Counted from the first letter of the stretch, positions 43,604 through 53,519 are shown. The stretch is 64,000 nucleotides of DNA from Haemophilus sp. CCUG 60358 (GCF_001679485.1 NZ_LZOZ01000019.1:124001-188000), one strand, 5' to 3'. Numbers and translations are program-made. The notes: generated from the letters alone by a model not told the origin.

Positions 43604-44686
43604 TTAATCGACATATTCTGTTATAACACGAGGCGTTAATTTTGTAATCAGTTCATAGCTTAAAATACCACTGTATTTAGCTACCGTTTCAATTGGTAAT
43701 TCCTTACCCCATAAAATTACTTCATCACCGACTTTATCTTGGCTATCTGCGCCTAAATCTACCGTCAACATATCCATTGAAACTCGACCAACAATAGGAA
43801 CAATACGACCATTTAGATAAACTGGCGTACCCTCCGGCACATCACGCGGATATCCATCACCATAACCAATGGCAACCACGCCAATTTTAGTATCTTTCGG
43901 ACTCGTCCAAATACCGCCATAGCCAACAGGCTCCCCTTTTTTATGATCACGTACAGCAAGCAAAGATGACGTTAAATTCATCACGGGAGTTAAACCAAAT
44001 TCAGCACCGACAGTATCTGTTGGTGAAATGCCGTACATAATAATCCCTGGGCGAATACAATCTAAATGGGCTTCTGGCCAGAATAAAATCCCGCCTGATG
44101 CGGCAATGGTTCGCTCTCCCTCTTTATTTTTTGTGGCTTGAAGAAAACGATCTAACTGAACTTGAGTGTAATCTGAATCTAACTCATCAGCACGGCTAAA
44201 ATGACTCACAAAACCTAAGTGCGGTTGAATTTGAGGAAGTTTTTTCAGCTCTTGATAAAAATAATCCACTTCATCAAGCGACACACCTAAACGGTGCATA
44301 CCAGTATCAATTTTTAACCAGACTTTAATTGGACTTGGTACTACAGCTCGTTTTAATGCTTCAAGCTGTTCGCGGTTATGTACCACCGTCTCAATATTAT
44401 TTACTGCAATAATAGGCAGATCTTTTTCATCGAAAAAGCCTTCTAGCAATAAGATCGGTTTAATAATACCGTTGGAGCGTAAAGATAACGCCTCTTCCAA
44501 ACGTGCTACAGCAAAACAATCCACCATGCTTTCTAAAGCGGATGAGACAAACACCACACCGTGACCATATGCGTTTGCTTTTACCACGGCAATAATTTTG
44601 CTGTGTGGTGCTTTTTCTTTAATAACTTGTAAATTATGTTTTAGGGCAAGCGAACTGATTTTCGCTGTTGCCGGTTTTACGTTCAT
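43604..44686 (-). CDS. alr: Alanine racemase
   Basis: A 360-residue PLP enzyme. The cofactor lysine is in AVVKANAYGHG (about residue 34) and the catalytic tyrosine is in the GYGDGYPRD region. It makes D-alanine for peptidoglycan. It lies 23 bp after dnaB and is probably in the same transcript. A USS is in the coding region. Confidence 0.96.
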   Translation of the reverse strand: MNVKPATAKISSLALKHNLQVIKEKAPHSKIIAVVKANAYGHGVVFVSSALESMVDCFAVARLEEALSLRSNGIIKPILLLEGFFDEKDLPIIAVNNIETVVHNREQLEALKRAVVPSPIKVWLKIDTGMHRLGVSLDEVDYFYQELKKLPQIQPHLGFVSHFSRADELDSDYTQVQLDRFLQATKNKEGERTIAASGGILFWPEAHLDCIRPGIIMYGISPTDTVGAEFGLTPVMNLTSSLLAVRDHKKGEPVGYGGIWTSPKDTKIGVVAIGYGDGYPRDVPEGTPVYLNGRIVPIVGRVSMDMLTVDLGADSQDKVGDEVILWGKELPIETVAKYSGILSYELITKLTPRVITEYVD

Positions 44687-44709
44687 TTTTCTAATCCGTT
44701 ATCTCTTGC

Positions 44710-46116
44710 CTAATAATCATCTCTGTATTCACGCTGTTCGGCAAGGTTATCAAAGCGTGAGAATTGACCGTTAAATGCTAAACGTACACGACCAATCGGA
44801 CCGTTACGTTGTTTACCAATAATGATTTCAGCAACCCCTTTATCTTCAGAATTATCGTTATATACTTCGTCACGATAAATAAACATAATCAAGTCAGCAT
44901 CCTGCTCAATAGAGCCTGATTCACGCAAGTCCGAGTTTACTGGGCGTTTATCTGCACGTTGCTCCAAAGTACGGTTAAGCTGGGAAAGAGCTACAACGGG
45001 GACTTCTAATTCTTTCGCTAATGCTTTTAACGAACGGGAAATCTCAGCAATCTCTAAGGTTCGGTTGTCTGAGAATGCCGGTGCACGCATTAACTGAAGG
45101 TAATCCACCATAATCATGCTCAAACCATTGTTTTCGCGGTACACACGACGTGCTCGAGAGCGCAATTCTGTTGGAGTTAAACCTGATGAATCATCAATAT
45201 AAAGATTATTTTTTTGTTTAAACATCCCAAACACGCTGGCAATTTTGCTCCATTCCGTTTCATCCAAATTTTGACCAGTACGAATTTTGGTTTGGTCCAC
45301 GCGAGCAAGAGAGGCAATCATACGCATCATGATTTGTTCCGCAGGCATCTCTAAACTGAATACCAACACAGGCTTATCACTTGCCATGGCGGCATTTTCA
45401 CAAAGGTTCATAGCAAACGTGGTTTTACCCATAGAAGGACGTGCAGCAACAATGATGAGGTCTGAAGGTTGTAGCCCTGCTGTTTTCTTATCTAAGTCAA
45501 CAAAGCCCGTTGTGACCCCTGTCACACCGCTATGATTTTCAAGCTTACTTAAGGTATCAATTCGAGCAATGGTACTTTCCAACACGCTGATCACATTTTG
45601 TGGCCCTTCAGTTGAAGAACTGCGTTTTTCAGCAATAGCGAACACTTCTCTCTCGGCTTCATCCAACACCATTTTGATGTCTTTGCCTTTCGGAGAATAG
45701 CTATTTTCTGCGATACGATTTCCCACAGCAATAAGCTCACGCAAAATCGCTTTTTCACGCACGATTTCAGCATAAGCCAAAATATTAATGGCATTTGGCG
45801 TATTATTAGAAAGATCCGCTAAATAAGCAAAACCGCCTACAGAATCACTAATACCTTTCGCTTTAAGGGCTTGATCAAGGGTGATTAAATCAATCGGTGT
45901 TTGGTTACGCATTAATTCTTCCATGGTTTGGAAGATTGCTTTATGTGCAAAAGTATAAAAATCCTCAGCAATTACTCTTTCAGCAATACCATCCCAATGT
46001 TGATTACTCAACATAATGCCACCAAGTACAGCTTGTTCGGCTTCAGTGGAATGAGGCGGGATGCTAACTTGTTCAGTTTTCTGATCTGGAGATTGGATTT
46101 GTCTTTGTGAGGCCAT
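44710..46116 (-). CDS. dnaB: Replicative DNA helicase DnaB
   Basis: A 468-residue DnaB. The N-terminal primase-interaction domain is followed by the RecA-like helicase core, with Walker A AARPSMGKTT (about residues 213-222) and Walker B MIMVDYLQLM. No intein is present. It is the host replisome helicase and differs from the element-encoded D5-type helicase further on. Confidence 0.97.
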   Translation of the reverse strand: MASQRQIQSPDQKTEQVSIPPHSTEAEQAVLGGIMLSNQHWDGIAERVIAEDFYTFAHKAIFQTMEELMRNQTPIDLITLDQALKAKGISDSVGGFAYLADLSNNTPNAINILAYAEIVREKAILRELIAVGNRIAENSYSPKGKDIKMVLDEAEREVFAIAEKRSSSTEGPQNVISVLESTIARIDTLSKLENHSGVTGVTTGFVDLDKKTAGLQPSDLIIVAARPSMGKTTFAMNLCENAAMASDKPVLVFSLEMPAEQIMMRMIASLARVDQTKIRTGQNLDETEWSKIASVFGMFKQKNNLYIDDSSGLTPTELRSRARRVYRENNGLSMIMVDYLQLMRAPAFSDNRTLEIAEISRSLKALAKELEVPVVALSQLNRTLEQRADKRPVNSDLRESGSIEQDADLIMFIYRDEVYNDNSEDKGVAEIIIGKQRNGPIGRVRLAFNGQFSRFDNLAEQREYRDDY

Positions 46117-46222
46117 AAGGATTTCAATTTAAACTAAAAACTATGCTTATGATACCGCAAATACGAGGTGGTTTTAAGAAAAAAGTGCGGTCAATATTTT
46201 CAATATTTTAGATATAAAAAAA

Positions 46223-46240
46223 CGGTGGAAAAATCCACCG
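46223..46240 (-). terminator. Terminator of pyk
   Basis: CGGTGGA-AAAA-TCCACCG; on the minus strand it is followed by seven Ts. Confidence 0.87.
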
Positions 46241-46264
46241 CTCTTTTTTATTCATGAATGTTGA

Positions 46265-47701
46265 TTATTCAACAGTTAAAGTACGACAAACGTTAGTTGT
46301 ACCTTCTGACTCATCACCTTGTGTTAATAAAACAACATCACCAGAAACTAAATAACCTTTTTCTTTTAATAGGTTAATCGCTGCTTTTGCACCCGCAGAG
46401 CTACGAGATTCACCATCAAAATGAACTGGTGTCACGCCGCGATATAATGCACAACGGTTTAATGTTTCTTGAACACGAGAAAGTGCAAAGATTGGTAAAC
46501 CTGAACTGATACGCGACATTAATAATGGTGTACGACCAGAGTGGCTTAATGTAATAATTGCTGCAATGCCGCTTAAGTGGTTTGCTGCATACATTGCAGA
46601 CATTGCGACAGATTCTTCAATATCTCTGAATTCACGATCTAAACGGTGTTTAGAAATATTGATGCTTGGCATTTTTTCTGCACCTAAACATACGCGTGCC
46701 ATTGTTGCCACAGTCTCAGCTGGATATTGCCCTGCTGCAGTTTCTGCTGAAAGCATTACCGCGTCAGTACCATCCAATACCGCATTTGCCACATCCATCA
46801 CTTCTGCACGAGTAGGCATTGGGTTGCTGATCATTGATTCCATCATTTGAGTTGCAGTAATAACCGCACGGTTTAATTGACGTGAACGACGAATTAATTT
46901 TTTCTGTACGCCAACTAATTCTGGGTCACCAATTTCAACACCTAAGTCACCACGCGCAACCATGATTACATCAGAAGCCAGGATAATATCATCCATTGCT
47001 GCTTCATCAACAACCGTTTCAGCACGTTCAACTTTAGCAACGATTTTCGCGTCTAAACCTGCTTGTTTTGCTAATTCACGCGCATAGTTTAAATCTGCAC
47101 TTGAACGAGGGAAAGATACAGCTAAGTAATCTACACCGATACGTGCAGCTGTGATGATATCTGCTTTATCTTTTTCAGTTAATGCATCTGCAGATAAACC
47201 ACCGCCTAATTTGTTGATCCCTTTATTGTTTGATAATGGACCACCAACTGTCACTTCAGTAAATACTTTTGCACCATCAGTAGAAAGGACTTTTAATTGA
47301 ACACGGCCATCATCTAATAAAAGAATATCGCCAGGAACAACATCTTGTGGAAGAGTTTTATAGTCTAGACCAACAGCTTCTTGATTACCCTCACCTTTTG
47401 GTAATTCCGCATCAAGAATAAATTTATCGCCAACATTTAAGAAAATTTTGCCGTCTTTAAAAGTAGAAACACGAATTTTAGGACCTTGTAAGTCACCTAA
47501 AATTGCCACGGTTTTACCTAATTTTTTCGCGATCGAACGAACACGCTCAGCACGCTCAATATGATCATCTGGTGTACCGTGAGAAAAGTTCATACGTACA
47601 ACATTAGCGCCTGCTGCGATAATTTTTTCAAGATTGTTATCGCGGTCTGTAGCTGGACCCATTGTACATACAATCTTCGTTCTTCTTAATTTTCTAGACA
47701 T
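46265..47701 (-). CDS. pyk: Pyruvate kinase
   Basis: A 478-residue pyruvate kinase (PykA-type length). RMNFSHG, the catalytic IVAKVERAE (in place of the usual KIE loop), [13 protein letters not shown] and the MMESM motif are all present. It makes pyruvate and ATP from phosphoenolpyruvate. The 226 bp to the tRNA hold its 5' region and the tRNA promoter. Confidence 0.96.
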   Translation of the reverse strand: MSRKLRRTKIVCTMGPATDRDNNLEKIIAAGANVVRMNFSHGTPDDHIERAERVRSIAKKLGKTVAILGDLQGPKIRVSTFKDGKIFLNVGDKFILDAELPKGEGNQEAVGLDYKTLPQDVVPGDILLLDDGRVQLKVLSTDGAKVFTEVTVGGPLSNNKGINKLGGGLSADALTEKDKADIITAARIGVDYLAVSFPRSSADLNYARELAKQAGLDAKIVAKVERAETVVDEAAMDDIILASDVIMVARGDLGVEIGDPELVGVQKKLIRRSRQLNRAVITATQMMESMISNPMPTRAEVMDVANAVLDGTDAVMLSAETAAGQYPAETVATMARVCLGAEKMPSINISKHRLDREFRDIEESVAMSAMYAANHLSGIAAIITLSHSGRTPLLMSRISSGLPIFALSRVQETLNRCALYRGVTPVHFDGESRSSAGAKAAINLLKEKGYLVSGDVVLLTQGDESEGTTNVCRTLTVE

Positions 47702-47882
47702 TATCTAAACTCCACAAATAGTTACAATTTAAAAAAGCTTTTTTAATTTCGGCTCATCCGAGATAAAAACCGTCGCGCATTATACGCTTAAACCACTGCA
47801 AAATCAAAACAAGCACTGAGAGTTTTTGCAACAAATTTTGGTTATTTTTTTAGCAGCTAAATTTAACTTAAAACAAATCCCC

Positions 47883-47911
47883 TTGTTTTCATCGTTAAAA
47901 CTGTTTATCAT
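47883..47911 (+). promoter_or_regulatory. Promoter of the tRNA-Val gene
   Basis: TTGTTT, a 17-bp spacer, then TATCAT, 16 bp before the mature tRNA. Confidence 0.6.
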
Positions 47912-47927
47912 CTGCCACATCTTTTAC

Positions 47928-48004
47928 GCGACTATAGCTCAGTTGGTTAGAGCACCACCTTGACATGGTGGGGGTCACTGGTTCGAGTCCAGCTAGTCGC
48001 ACCA
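47928..48004 (+). tRNA. tRNA-Val (anticodon GAC)
   Basis: A full cloverleaf: acceptor GCGACTA/TAGTCGC, anticodon stem CCACC/GGTGG with loop TTGACAT (GAC at 47962-47964), T-loop GTTCGAGTCC and an encoded CCA end. The 3' half is the integration site of the mobile element. Confidence 0.96.
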
Positions 48005-48005
48005 T
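47982..48005 (+). other. attL inside the tRNA-Val 3' end
   Basis: The segment from TTCGAGTCC to CACCAT matches attR (63417-63439) at all but two substitutions and one missing base. The tRNA stays complete after integration. Confidence 0.6.
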
Positions 48006-48020
48006 TTACCCTAAACACAG

Positions 48021-48052
48021 CCCCGTGAAACTACTCGCGGGGTTTTGTTTTT
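48021..48052 (+). terminator. Terminator after tRNA-Val, on the element side
   Basis: CCCCGTG and CGCGGGG around 8 bases, then a T-rich run. It replaces the native tRNA terminator, which lies beyond attR. Confidence 0.75.
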
Positions 48053-48127
48053 CCTAGTATTTTCAAGGCTTCTCAGCCCTTTCACTTATCGTCACTAATC
48101 GGATTTAATTGTCTTTAACCGCACTTT

Positions 48128-48180
48128 TTAGTAACAAGTTTAGTAACAAGGTGATAAACTTCAAAAAATCTTGTTACTAA
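48128..48180 (+). repeat. Left integrase arm-type sites
   Basis: TTAGTAACAAG at 48128-48138 and 48140-48150 (12-bp period), and inverted at 48170-48180. The same pair with the same period is at 63344-63366 on the right. These fit integrase or excisionase arm sites. Confidence 0.65.
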
Positions 48181-48192
48181 AACTAAGGAAAA

Positions 48193-49413
48193 ATGATGCC
48201 TCGTGTTACTAAACCGCTCACAAATACCGAAGTAGATAAGGCGAAAACAAAGGATAAAGAATACAATCTAAGTGATGGTAACGGTCTTTTTTTACGTATT
48301 AAGCCTACTGGTGCTAAGGCTTGGATTTTTAATTATTATCACCCAGTAACAAATAAGCGCACATCTTTTACTATTGGAACTTATCCAGCTATAACACTTG
48401 CGCAAGCTCGTCAAAAACGCGAAGAATATCGCGCCCTACTCGCTCAAAGTATCGATCCGCAAGAATACATAAAAGAACAAGAACTTATCAAAAACGCTCA
48501 GAACGAAAATACTTTCTATAAAGTCGCTTTACTTTGGAAAGAAAAAAGAAGTAAAGAAATTGAGCCTATGACAATGGAAAAGAATTGGGCAAGATTAGAA
48601 AACTATCTATTCCCTACTCTTGGGAATTACCCTATCGATCAGATTACTTCCCCTTTATTGATTAAAACTGTTCGGCCATTAAATGAAAAAGGTTTCAATG
48701 ATACGCTGCACCGTTTATTAAACCTCGCTAATCAGATTTTAAATTATGCGGTAACAATAGGATTTATTTCGTTTAATTCTTGCTTGAAAGCATCTGATGC
48801 TTACCATAAAGAGTCTCAAAAACATCACCCGGCAATCAAACCGGAAGAACTACCGAAACTATTACAAGACTTCAAAAATTCAAGTAGAGATCATCTAACA
48901 AAGGTTTTGTTCCGCTGGCAATTACTTTCCATGGTTCGTCCAGCTGAGGCGGTTTCTGTTGAATGGTCTGAAATTGATTTCGATAAGAAACTATGGATTA
49001 TTCCAGCAATTAAAATGAAAAAAACAAGACAAGGGCAATTTCCTCACATTGTTCCGCTTTCATCTTTAATGCTTAAGATTTTAGAAGAATTGAAACCTAT
49101 AACAGGCGATGACAAATTCGTATTTTCTCACTATCACAAGCCTAACCAATCAGCTAGTAAAGAGCTAATAGCTAACGCATTGAGAAAAATAGGCTACAAA
49201 GGAATTCAAGATGCTCACGGATTGAGATCGATAGCTAGAACGTTTTTAGAAGATCAGCAAGTTGATTTCCGTATTGCTGAAAGTTGTCTTGCTCATAGCA
49301 TTGGGAATAAAACAAGTCAGGCGTATAACCGTTACGATTATGTAGAACTCCGCCGCCCTGTGATGCAATTATGGAGTGATTTTGTGGAGCGATGCGAAAA
49401 AGAAAGCGTGTGA
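48193..49413 (+). CDS. int: P4-family tyrosine integrase
   Basis: A 406-residue site-specific recombinase. The N-terminal DUF4102 arm-binding domain (LSDGNGLFLRIKPTGAKAW, about residues 26-44), the core-binding domain and the catalytic domain are complete, with R249 (MVRPAEA), H342-x-x-R345 (AHGLRS), H368 (LAHS) and nucleophile Y378 (AYNR). It lies beside the tRNA end, as in P4-type elements, and points away from it. The start is ATG 48193 or 48196 after AAGGAAAA. It is alone on this strand. Confidence 0.95.
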   Translation: MMPRVTKPLTNTEVDKAKTKDKEYNLSDGNGLFLRIKPTGAKAWIFNYYHPVTNKRTSFTIGTYPAITLAQARQKREEYRALLAQSIDPQEYIKEQELIKNAQNENTFYKVALLWKEKRSKEIEPMTMEKNWARLENYLFPTLGNYPIDQITSPLLIKTVRPLNEKGFNDTLHRLLNLANQILNYAVTIGFISFNSCLKASDAYHKESQKHHPAIKPEELPKLLQDFKNSSRDHLTKVLFRWQLLSMVRPAEAVSVEWSEIDFDKKLWIIPAIKMKKTRQGQFPHIVPLSSLMLKILEELKPITGDDKFVFSHYHKPNQSASKELIANALRKIGYKGIQDAHGLRSIARTFLEDQQVDFRIAESCLAHSIGNKTSQAYNRYDYVELRRPVMQLWSDFVERCEKESV

Positions 49414-49453
49414 ATGAGCGGCGTGTAAAAAATATTACAAAAATTGGTTCGCC

Positions 49454-49536
49454 TGTTCACCTTGCCAATTTTACCTTTTATTTCATATGGTTACGGGTGA
49501 ATAGGTGAACATTATTGTTCACCCTAATTGTTCACC
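49454..49536. repeat. Left iteron cluster, P4-type replication signals
   Basis: TGTTCACC occurs at 49454-49461, 49516-49523 and 49529-49536, and inverted (GGTGAACA) at 49504-49511 beside a one-mismatch copy at 49496-49503. The octamer equals the type I iteron bound by the P4 alpha protein, from memory of P4 work. The cluster lies just after the helicase stop. Confidence 0.7.
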
Positions 49537-49553
49537 TTTTAAGAGAAAAGCAT

Positions 49554-49575
49554 AAAAAAAGGGGCTTTCGCCCCT
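49554..49575 (-). terminator. Terminator of the early/replication operon
   Basis: AGGGGC-TTTC-GCCCCT, with seven Ts after it on the minus strand, 10 bp past the helicase stop. Confidence 0.88.
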
Positions 49576-49585
49576 ATTTCCTAGT

Positions 49586-51355
49586 TTATGAATTGAACTC
49601 ACTTTGGAACTCATCATAGTTTTTGAAGTGAACATTGGAGCGATATCCAAATTTTCCTTTAACTTTGAAGAATTCGAATTTATTTTTATGCTGCGCAAAT
49701 CCTTGCTTTAATGAATTTGAGAAGTTTCTCAAAGTAAGAGTATTTGAGATTCCACTTGCAGCCGTAAATGCTAAGTATGCCGGATAGAGGTGCGTTCTTG
49801 CCTTACCACCTAGATTAGCATTTCCTATATACAAACCGTCATTCTGTGGCGTAGTATAAAAGTAGCCGCAAAATTCGGTGATATGGTCAGATTCGCTTTT
49901 TATTTCTAAAGCCTCATCACTTGTTTGTTGCTCTCTTAAAGCGGCCTTAGCGGTTTCAGGCTGTTCAAAGGTATGTATTAGTTTGTAAATAATACCCCCT
50001 ACTTCCCCCTCAATCTTATCCATGAAATTAGGGTCTCGCTCGTTTTCAGGTACTACTTTGTCAAAGTGAAAGATTACCCTTCTTCGCTCAATCCCACCGC
50101 TACGCTCTGTAAATCTAGTCGCCTCATTATTAACGATTAAGACTACTGCGGGAATAACCGCTTTAAATTTAGTGCGGTGTTTTGGGTCAATATTCACAGG
50201 GTCGCCCCCTGTAATACTTTTCAATCCACCACCATCACCACCATAACGCGATTGTTCAGGGCAAATTAGCAAAGTTTTACCTACAAAGCTTTCTCGGCCA
50301 CGCGGTTCATCTAAATCCACTAAGCGCCCGCTTTCTGTGTTCTGCTCACCAGCTAATAAAGTGGCAATATTAGCAAAAACAGATTTACCACTACCGCCAT
50401 CGCCTGTTACTTCAAAGAATAATTGCCAGTCATTGCGATTAGTTAAAACTGCGTATAAAGCCGCTAGAATAGCGTTCTTTTTGCTTTCTTTACCACCGCT
50501 TACAAACTCTAACCATTTATCAAAATATGGCGTATTTTGCGCTGAATTTAGATATTCATGCGGAATATAAGACATTAGCCAGTTTTCCCGATAATGGGGC
50601 AAGAACTCTAACGTAGTGCGGTTTAAAGTGCCATTATTGAAAGCAATCAATTCTTGTGCCTGTGTTCCCATTTTAGGGGATTGAATTTTGATTGTATCAA
50701 TGATGCTTTCTATTGAACGCGCGCTATAATTGAAGTCCTGTTCATCAAAGAAGGCTACTGCACTATCTAAGAACTCAAACTTATCTACTAACTGCCAGCT
50801 TATGCCGTCATAGCGATATAATTCTCGGTCTTTTGGGTTTAATGCTAAATCCATATTTAGCCACTTCGTCAAGGCTCGTGCTTTCTTATTTACCCCGTCA
50901 TTTTCTTTCAGTTTTTCGGGTGGAGCTAATTGCGTTGCTAAATCAGCGGTCTTTTTATCGGTTCGCAAGCGTTGAATGTAAGAGCTTAAATCCTCTTTCA
51001 CTTGCGCGGCCGCATCAATGAGTTTCACCTCTCTAGCCGAAGTGTTTTTTGCTAAATTCTGACAAATTGCGGTGATTTCCTCCTGTTTTAATTCGCCATA
51101 TTGAGCAATCTTCACTAACTGCTGATCTTCTTTAGCTATACGCGTTGAAGAAATTTTGCTTAATTGATCCTTGCCTAGAATAACTGGTTTCTGATTACTT
51201 TCTAGACCATCCACCAACGAACATAATAAGAGCCATTCTTCACCTTTTCCGTCATCCCATGCTTTCCATGCTTTAGAGCCAGCTAGCACAAATAAATCGG
51301 AATAAGGTTCATGCGGTTGATCCGCAAGGTGCGGAGCATTAATTAATCGAGCCAT
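49586..51355 (-). CDS. D5/P4-alpha-type replicative helicase (Pri-Rep)
   Basis: A 589-residue protein with an SF3/D5-type AAA+ core: the lead-in IAFNNGTLN (about residues 238-246), Walker A TGDGGSGKS (about 317-325), and the later VVLIVNNEATRF sensor and arginine region SGGIERRRVIF. The C-terminal 110 residues probably bind the origin. The N-terminal 180 residues show no zinc-binding cysteines and no clear primase motif, so it is shorter than P4 alpha (777 residues). It is the last gene of the operon, beside the left iterons. Its start overlaps the previous gene's end. Confidence 0.85.
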   Translation of the reverse strand: MARLINAPHLADQPHEPYSDLFVLAGSKAWKAWDDGKGEEWLLLCSLVDGLESNQKPVILGKDQLSKISSTRIAKEDQQLVKIAQYGELKQEEITAICQNLAKNTSAREVKLIDAAAQVKEDLSSYIQRLRTDKKTADLATQLAPPEKLKENDGVNKKARALTKWLNMDLALNPKDRELYRYDGISWQLVDKFEFLDSAVAFFDEQDFNYSARSIESIIDTIKIQSPKMGTQAQELIAFNNGTLNRTTLEFLPHYRENWLMSYIPHEYLNSAQNTPYFDKWLEFVSGGKESKKNAILAALYAVLTNRNDWQLFFEVTGDGGSGKSVFANIATLLAGEQNTESGRLVDLDEPRGRESFVGKTLLICPEQSRYGGDGGGLKSITGGDPVNIDPKHRTKFKAVIPAVVLIVNNEATRFTERSGGIERRRVIFHFDKVVPENERDPNFMDKIEGEVGGIIYKLIHTFEQPETAKAALREQQTSDEALEIKSESDHITEFCGYFYTTPQNDGLYIGNANLGGKARTHLYPAYLAFTAASGISNTLTLRNFSNSLKQGFAQHKNKFEFFKVKGKFGYRSNVHFKNYDEFQSEFNS

Positions 51356-51782
51356 TATTCACCCCTTTAATCACTCCGTTTTCAATATCACTGATGCGCA
51401 TTAACACAATATTTTGAAAATATGAGAGCGTTTCAACTAATGAATTAACCAGGCTAATTTTTAATAATCTATCAACAATTTGGTCGTTTGTTAGTTCTGA
51501 TACTATTTTCTCTGGATTTAAAGAGGGTGGAACTGGAGCTAATTGTAATAAATGCTTATTTGCCGCTAATAATTCATCGTGAAGAGTTTTTAACTCCTCA
51601 ATATTATCAGCAGGATAATCAAATAACTGCTCTGCTAATACTTCTATCGCACTAGTCATATAAGGGAAAGATGAGTTAAATGCTTCACCTTCATCTTTTT
51701 TCATATTCTGATAACTAATTGCGATCGCTTTTAACTCAATAGGAGTTAGTTTTGAATAATCTAGTTTTTGATTCATATCCAT
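51339..51782 (-). CDS. Element protein of unknown function (147 aa)
   Basis: A 147-residue, mostly helical, acidic protein. It has no cysteine, no membrane segment and no family I know. Its end overlaps the helicase start by 17 bp, so the two are translationally coupled. It may help replication, but only the position supports that. Confidence 0.7.
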   Translation of the reverse strand: MDMNQKLDYSKLTPIELKAIAISYQNMKKDEGEAFNSSFPYMTSAIEVLAEQLFDYPADNIEELKTLHDELLAANKHLLQLAPVPPSLNPEKIVSELTNDQIVDRLLKISLVNSLVETLSYFQNIVLMRISDIENGVIKGVNNGSIN

Positions 51783-51783
51783 C

Positions 51784-52395
51784 TTATTTGCCCTCGCTAA
51801 CGATTAATTTTTGTTTTTCAATATTTTCAACTTGTAACTGCTCAATCTGCTCTATCACTTCAACAAACTTATGGATTAAGTAGTTATTTGCTTGATTAAA
51901 TCCCTTTAGCGCTCCGTACTTATCTTTAATTTCCACGCCTTGCGACTTAGCCATTTCATTAAGTAACTTTGAGCCAGCTTTTAACTTCCCTACTAAATCA
52001 GCTAGTTCATTACGGAATTTCACTTTGTGATGAAACTCGTCTGGATAAACTTCAAGGCATTTCCGGTTGCTGTCATGAATTAGCTTAAATTGGCGAGAAA
52101 TCTGAGTATATTCAAACACTAACGGGTTGAATGATAGTTTGCCTTGGTATTTGGCTTTAGGTGCGCTGTGCTCGTTTCCTTGCGTATTTTCTACAGAATG
52201 TAAATTTGCATTCTGGTTTTTCTCAAATTTGAGTTTAACCGCACTTTTAACCGGCTCAATATTGAGCTTGTTACCTTTAACCAATCCAATTTTGGATTGG
52301 TTCATTTCATTCACAAACTTATTTATTTTTGCTTGCTCATTGTTTTTCTTCCATTGCTCAAGCTGTGCTATTGGGTTAGTTGGTTTTGGTTTCAT
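51784..52395 (-). CDS. Element protein of unknown function (203 aa)
   Basis: A 203-residue, lysine- and asparagine-rich protein. The N-terminal half looks disordered and basic; the C-terminal half is helical (LADLVGKLKAGSKLLNEMAK and EQIEQLQVENIEKQK). It ends 1 bp before the next start. A 24-bp palindrome (52279-52302) and a USS (52238-52246) lie inside it. DNA binding is possible but unproven. Confidence 0.68.
   Translation of the reverse strand: MKPKPTNPIAQLEQWKKNNEQAKINKFVNEMNQSKIGLVKGNKLNIEPVKSAVKLKFEKNQNANLHSVENTQGNEHSAPKAKYQGKLSFNPLVFEYTQISRQFKLIHDSNRKCLEVYPDEFHHKVKFRNELADLVGKLKAGSKLLNEMAKSQGVEIKDKYGALKGFNQANNYLIHKFVEVIEQIEQLQVENIEKQKLIVSEGK
52279..52302. repeat. 24-bp palindrome inside the early operon
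   Basis: AACCAATCCAA-TT-TTGGATTGGTT, arms of 11 bp with no mismatch. Twenty bases of it recur, inverted, at 58740-58759 beside terS. Confidence 0.85.
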
Positions 52396-52582
52396 TTTCG
52401 TCCTCCGTTAAAACTGTGATAGTTTCTAAACGTCTGCCGGTAATATCTTTTTCGCCAATCTCAGCTTTTGCTCTGATTTTGGCTTGTAGTACGTCTCTAA
52501 GTGAACAATATTGACCCGCAGTGAATTGATCGCCGTTGTCATAGGTAAAAACAAGGGTGTAAGGGAATTTCGTGTTACTCAT
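52376..52582 (-). CDS. Small element protein of unknown function (68 aa)
   Basis: A 68-residue protein rich in beta-type residues at the front (FPYTLVFTYDNGD). Two adjacent ATGs compete; the one at 52582 lies 7 bp after GGGGG. The other, 52585, overlaps the previous stop (ATGA). The end overlaps the next gene by 20 bp. No family recognised. Confidence 0.65.
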   Translation of the reverse strand: MSNTKFPYTLVFTYDNGDQFTAGQYCSLRDVLQAKIRAKAEIGEKDITGRRLETITVLTEDENETKTN

Positions 52583-52911
52583 CATTTCGCCCCCTTATCT
52601 CCACCATTGAGATGATAAGTTGCTTGGATAGAGGCTTCTCGTAAGGTATTAAGAAAATAAGCGTTAGCCTGAATTAATGCTCCAATATGTTTTACATTGT
52701 CATTACTCATCGCGTGGCGATCAAAGGTTTGCTCACTCTCAGCAAAGAAACCTAAACGACTTATCATATCGCCCAATTCCATTAAGCCATATTCGATAGA
52801 TTCACAAAGACATTCGCTTTCTGTGCGAATTTTCTCTAAGGTCTGCTCACTTACATCGTTACTATTAACAACATCTTGAAGAGCTATTTGAATAGCATCA
52901 TAACTAAGCAT
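52582..52911 (-). CDS. Small element protein of unknown function (109 aa)
   Basis: A helical 109-residue protein that starts at ATG 52911 after GGAGGTGG, a strong ribosome site, and overlaps the end of the Icd-like gene by 8 bp. It resembles short phage proteins of the DUF3077 type in its length and its acidic helices (ISRLGFFAESEQTFD), but I am not sure. The overlap points to translational coupling. Confidence 0.7.
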   Translation of the reverse strand: MLSYDAIQIALQDVVNSNDVSEQTLEKIRTESECLCESIEYGLMELGDMISRLGFFAESEQTFDRHAMSNDNVKHIGALIQANAYFLNTLREASIQATYHLNGGDKGAK

Positions 52912-53500
52912 GGTCCACCTCCGCGAAAGAGATTGAACGGAAAGTATTTGCGGATAAAGCGCTAGCGTTTTGAAGATTAATTCTTCCAGCAAGCACTAAG
53001 ACGAACTCACGGGCAAGCTTAGCGCGTGCGTTGCGTTCGCTATCAGCGGTAATACGGATTTTTTGAAGGTGATTTGATAAATCAGTACGGCGAATAGCCG
53101 CGAAGATGAATTGATACATTTGCGTAGATTCCAGATATTGATTTTCAGAATCTACCGCTAGACTTTCCACTGTCGGGCGGTAGAGCGTAACAAGGTGGAA
53201 AACTGCCATATCTGGAAGACAGCCCGTCAAAGACGGCTCATTACGCTCTACCATTGAGAGAATGATCGGATTTATATGTAAAACAAAATCCGCATATTCT
53301 TTAGGTGTGCGAATGTTACGAACAAAAAAAGCACGGTTCAATGGCGTGCTGTCGTTCGCCAGATATAAATTCAGCTTTCCACGGCTGGCCTTAGATTTTG
53401 CTAAGGCGTAGACATAGTCGCAAATTTGACTGAACTTTGTAAAGTGAAATTTATTGTAATTATTTTCACATTGTTTATAATTTACATAAATTATATTCAT
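52904..53500 (-). CDS. Icd/Ash-like phage protein
   Basis: A 198-residue protein from ATG 53500 (MNIIYVNYKQ). The C-terminal part (ITADSERNARAKLAREFVLVLAGR) resembles the host-cell-division-inhibitor (Icd-like) proteins of phages and satellites, recognised from memory. In P1 an antisense RNA, C4, controls the icd-ant operon. A strong hairpin lies just before this start (53520-53541). The open frame extends upstream through the hairpin, but the start here has a better fit. Function in this element is unknown. Confidence 0.6.
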   Translation of the reverse strand: MNIIYVNYKQCENNYNKFHFTKFSQICDYVYALAKSKASRGKLNLYLANDSTPLNRAFFVRNIRTPKEYADFVLHINPIILSMVERNEPSLTGCLPDMAVFHLVTLYRPTVESLAVDSENQYLESTQMYQFIFAAIRRTDLSNHLQKIRITADSERNARAKLAREFVLVLAGRINLQNASALSANTFRSISFAEVDHA

Positions 53501-53519
53501 GATTGAACTCCATGGTATA

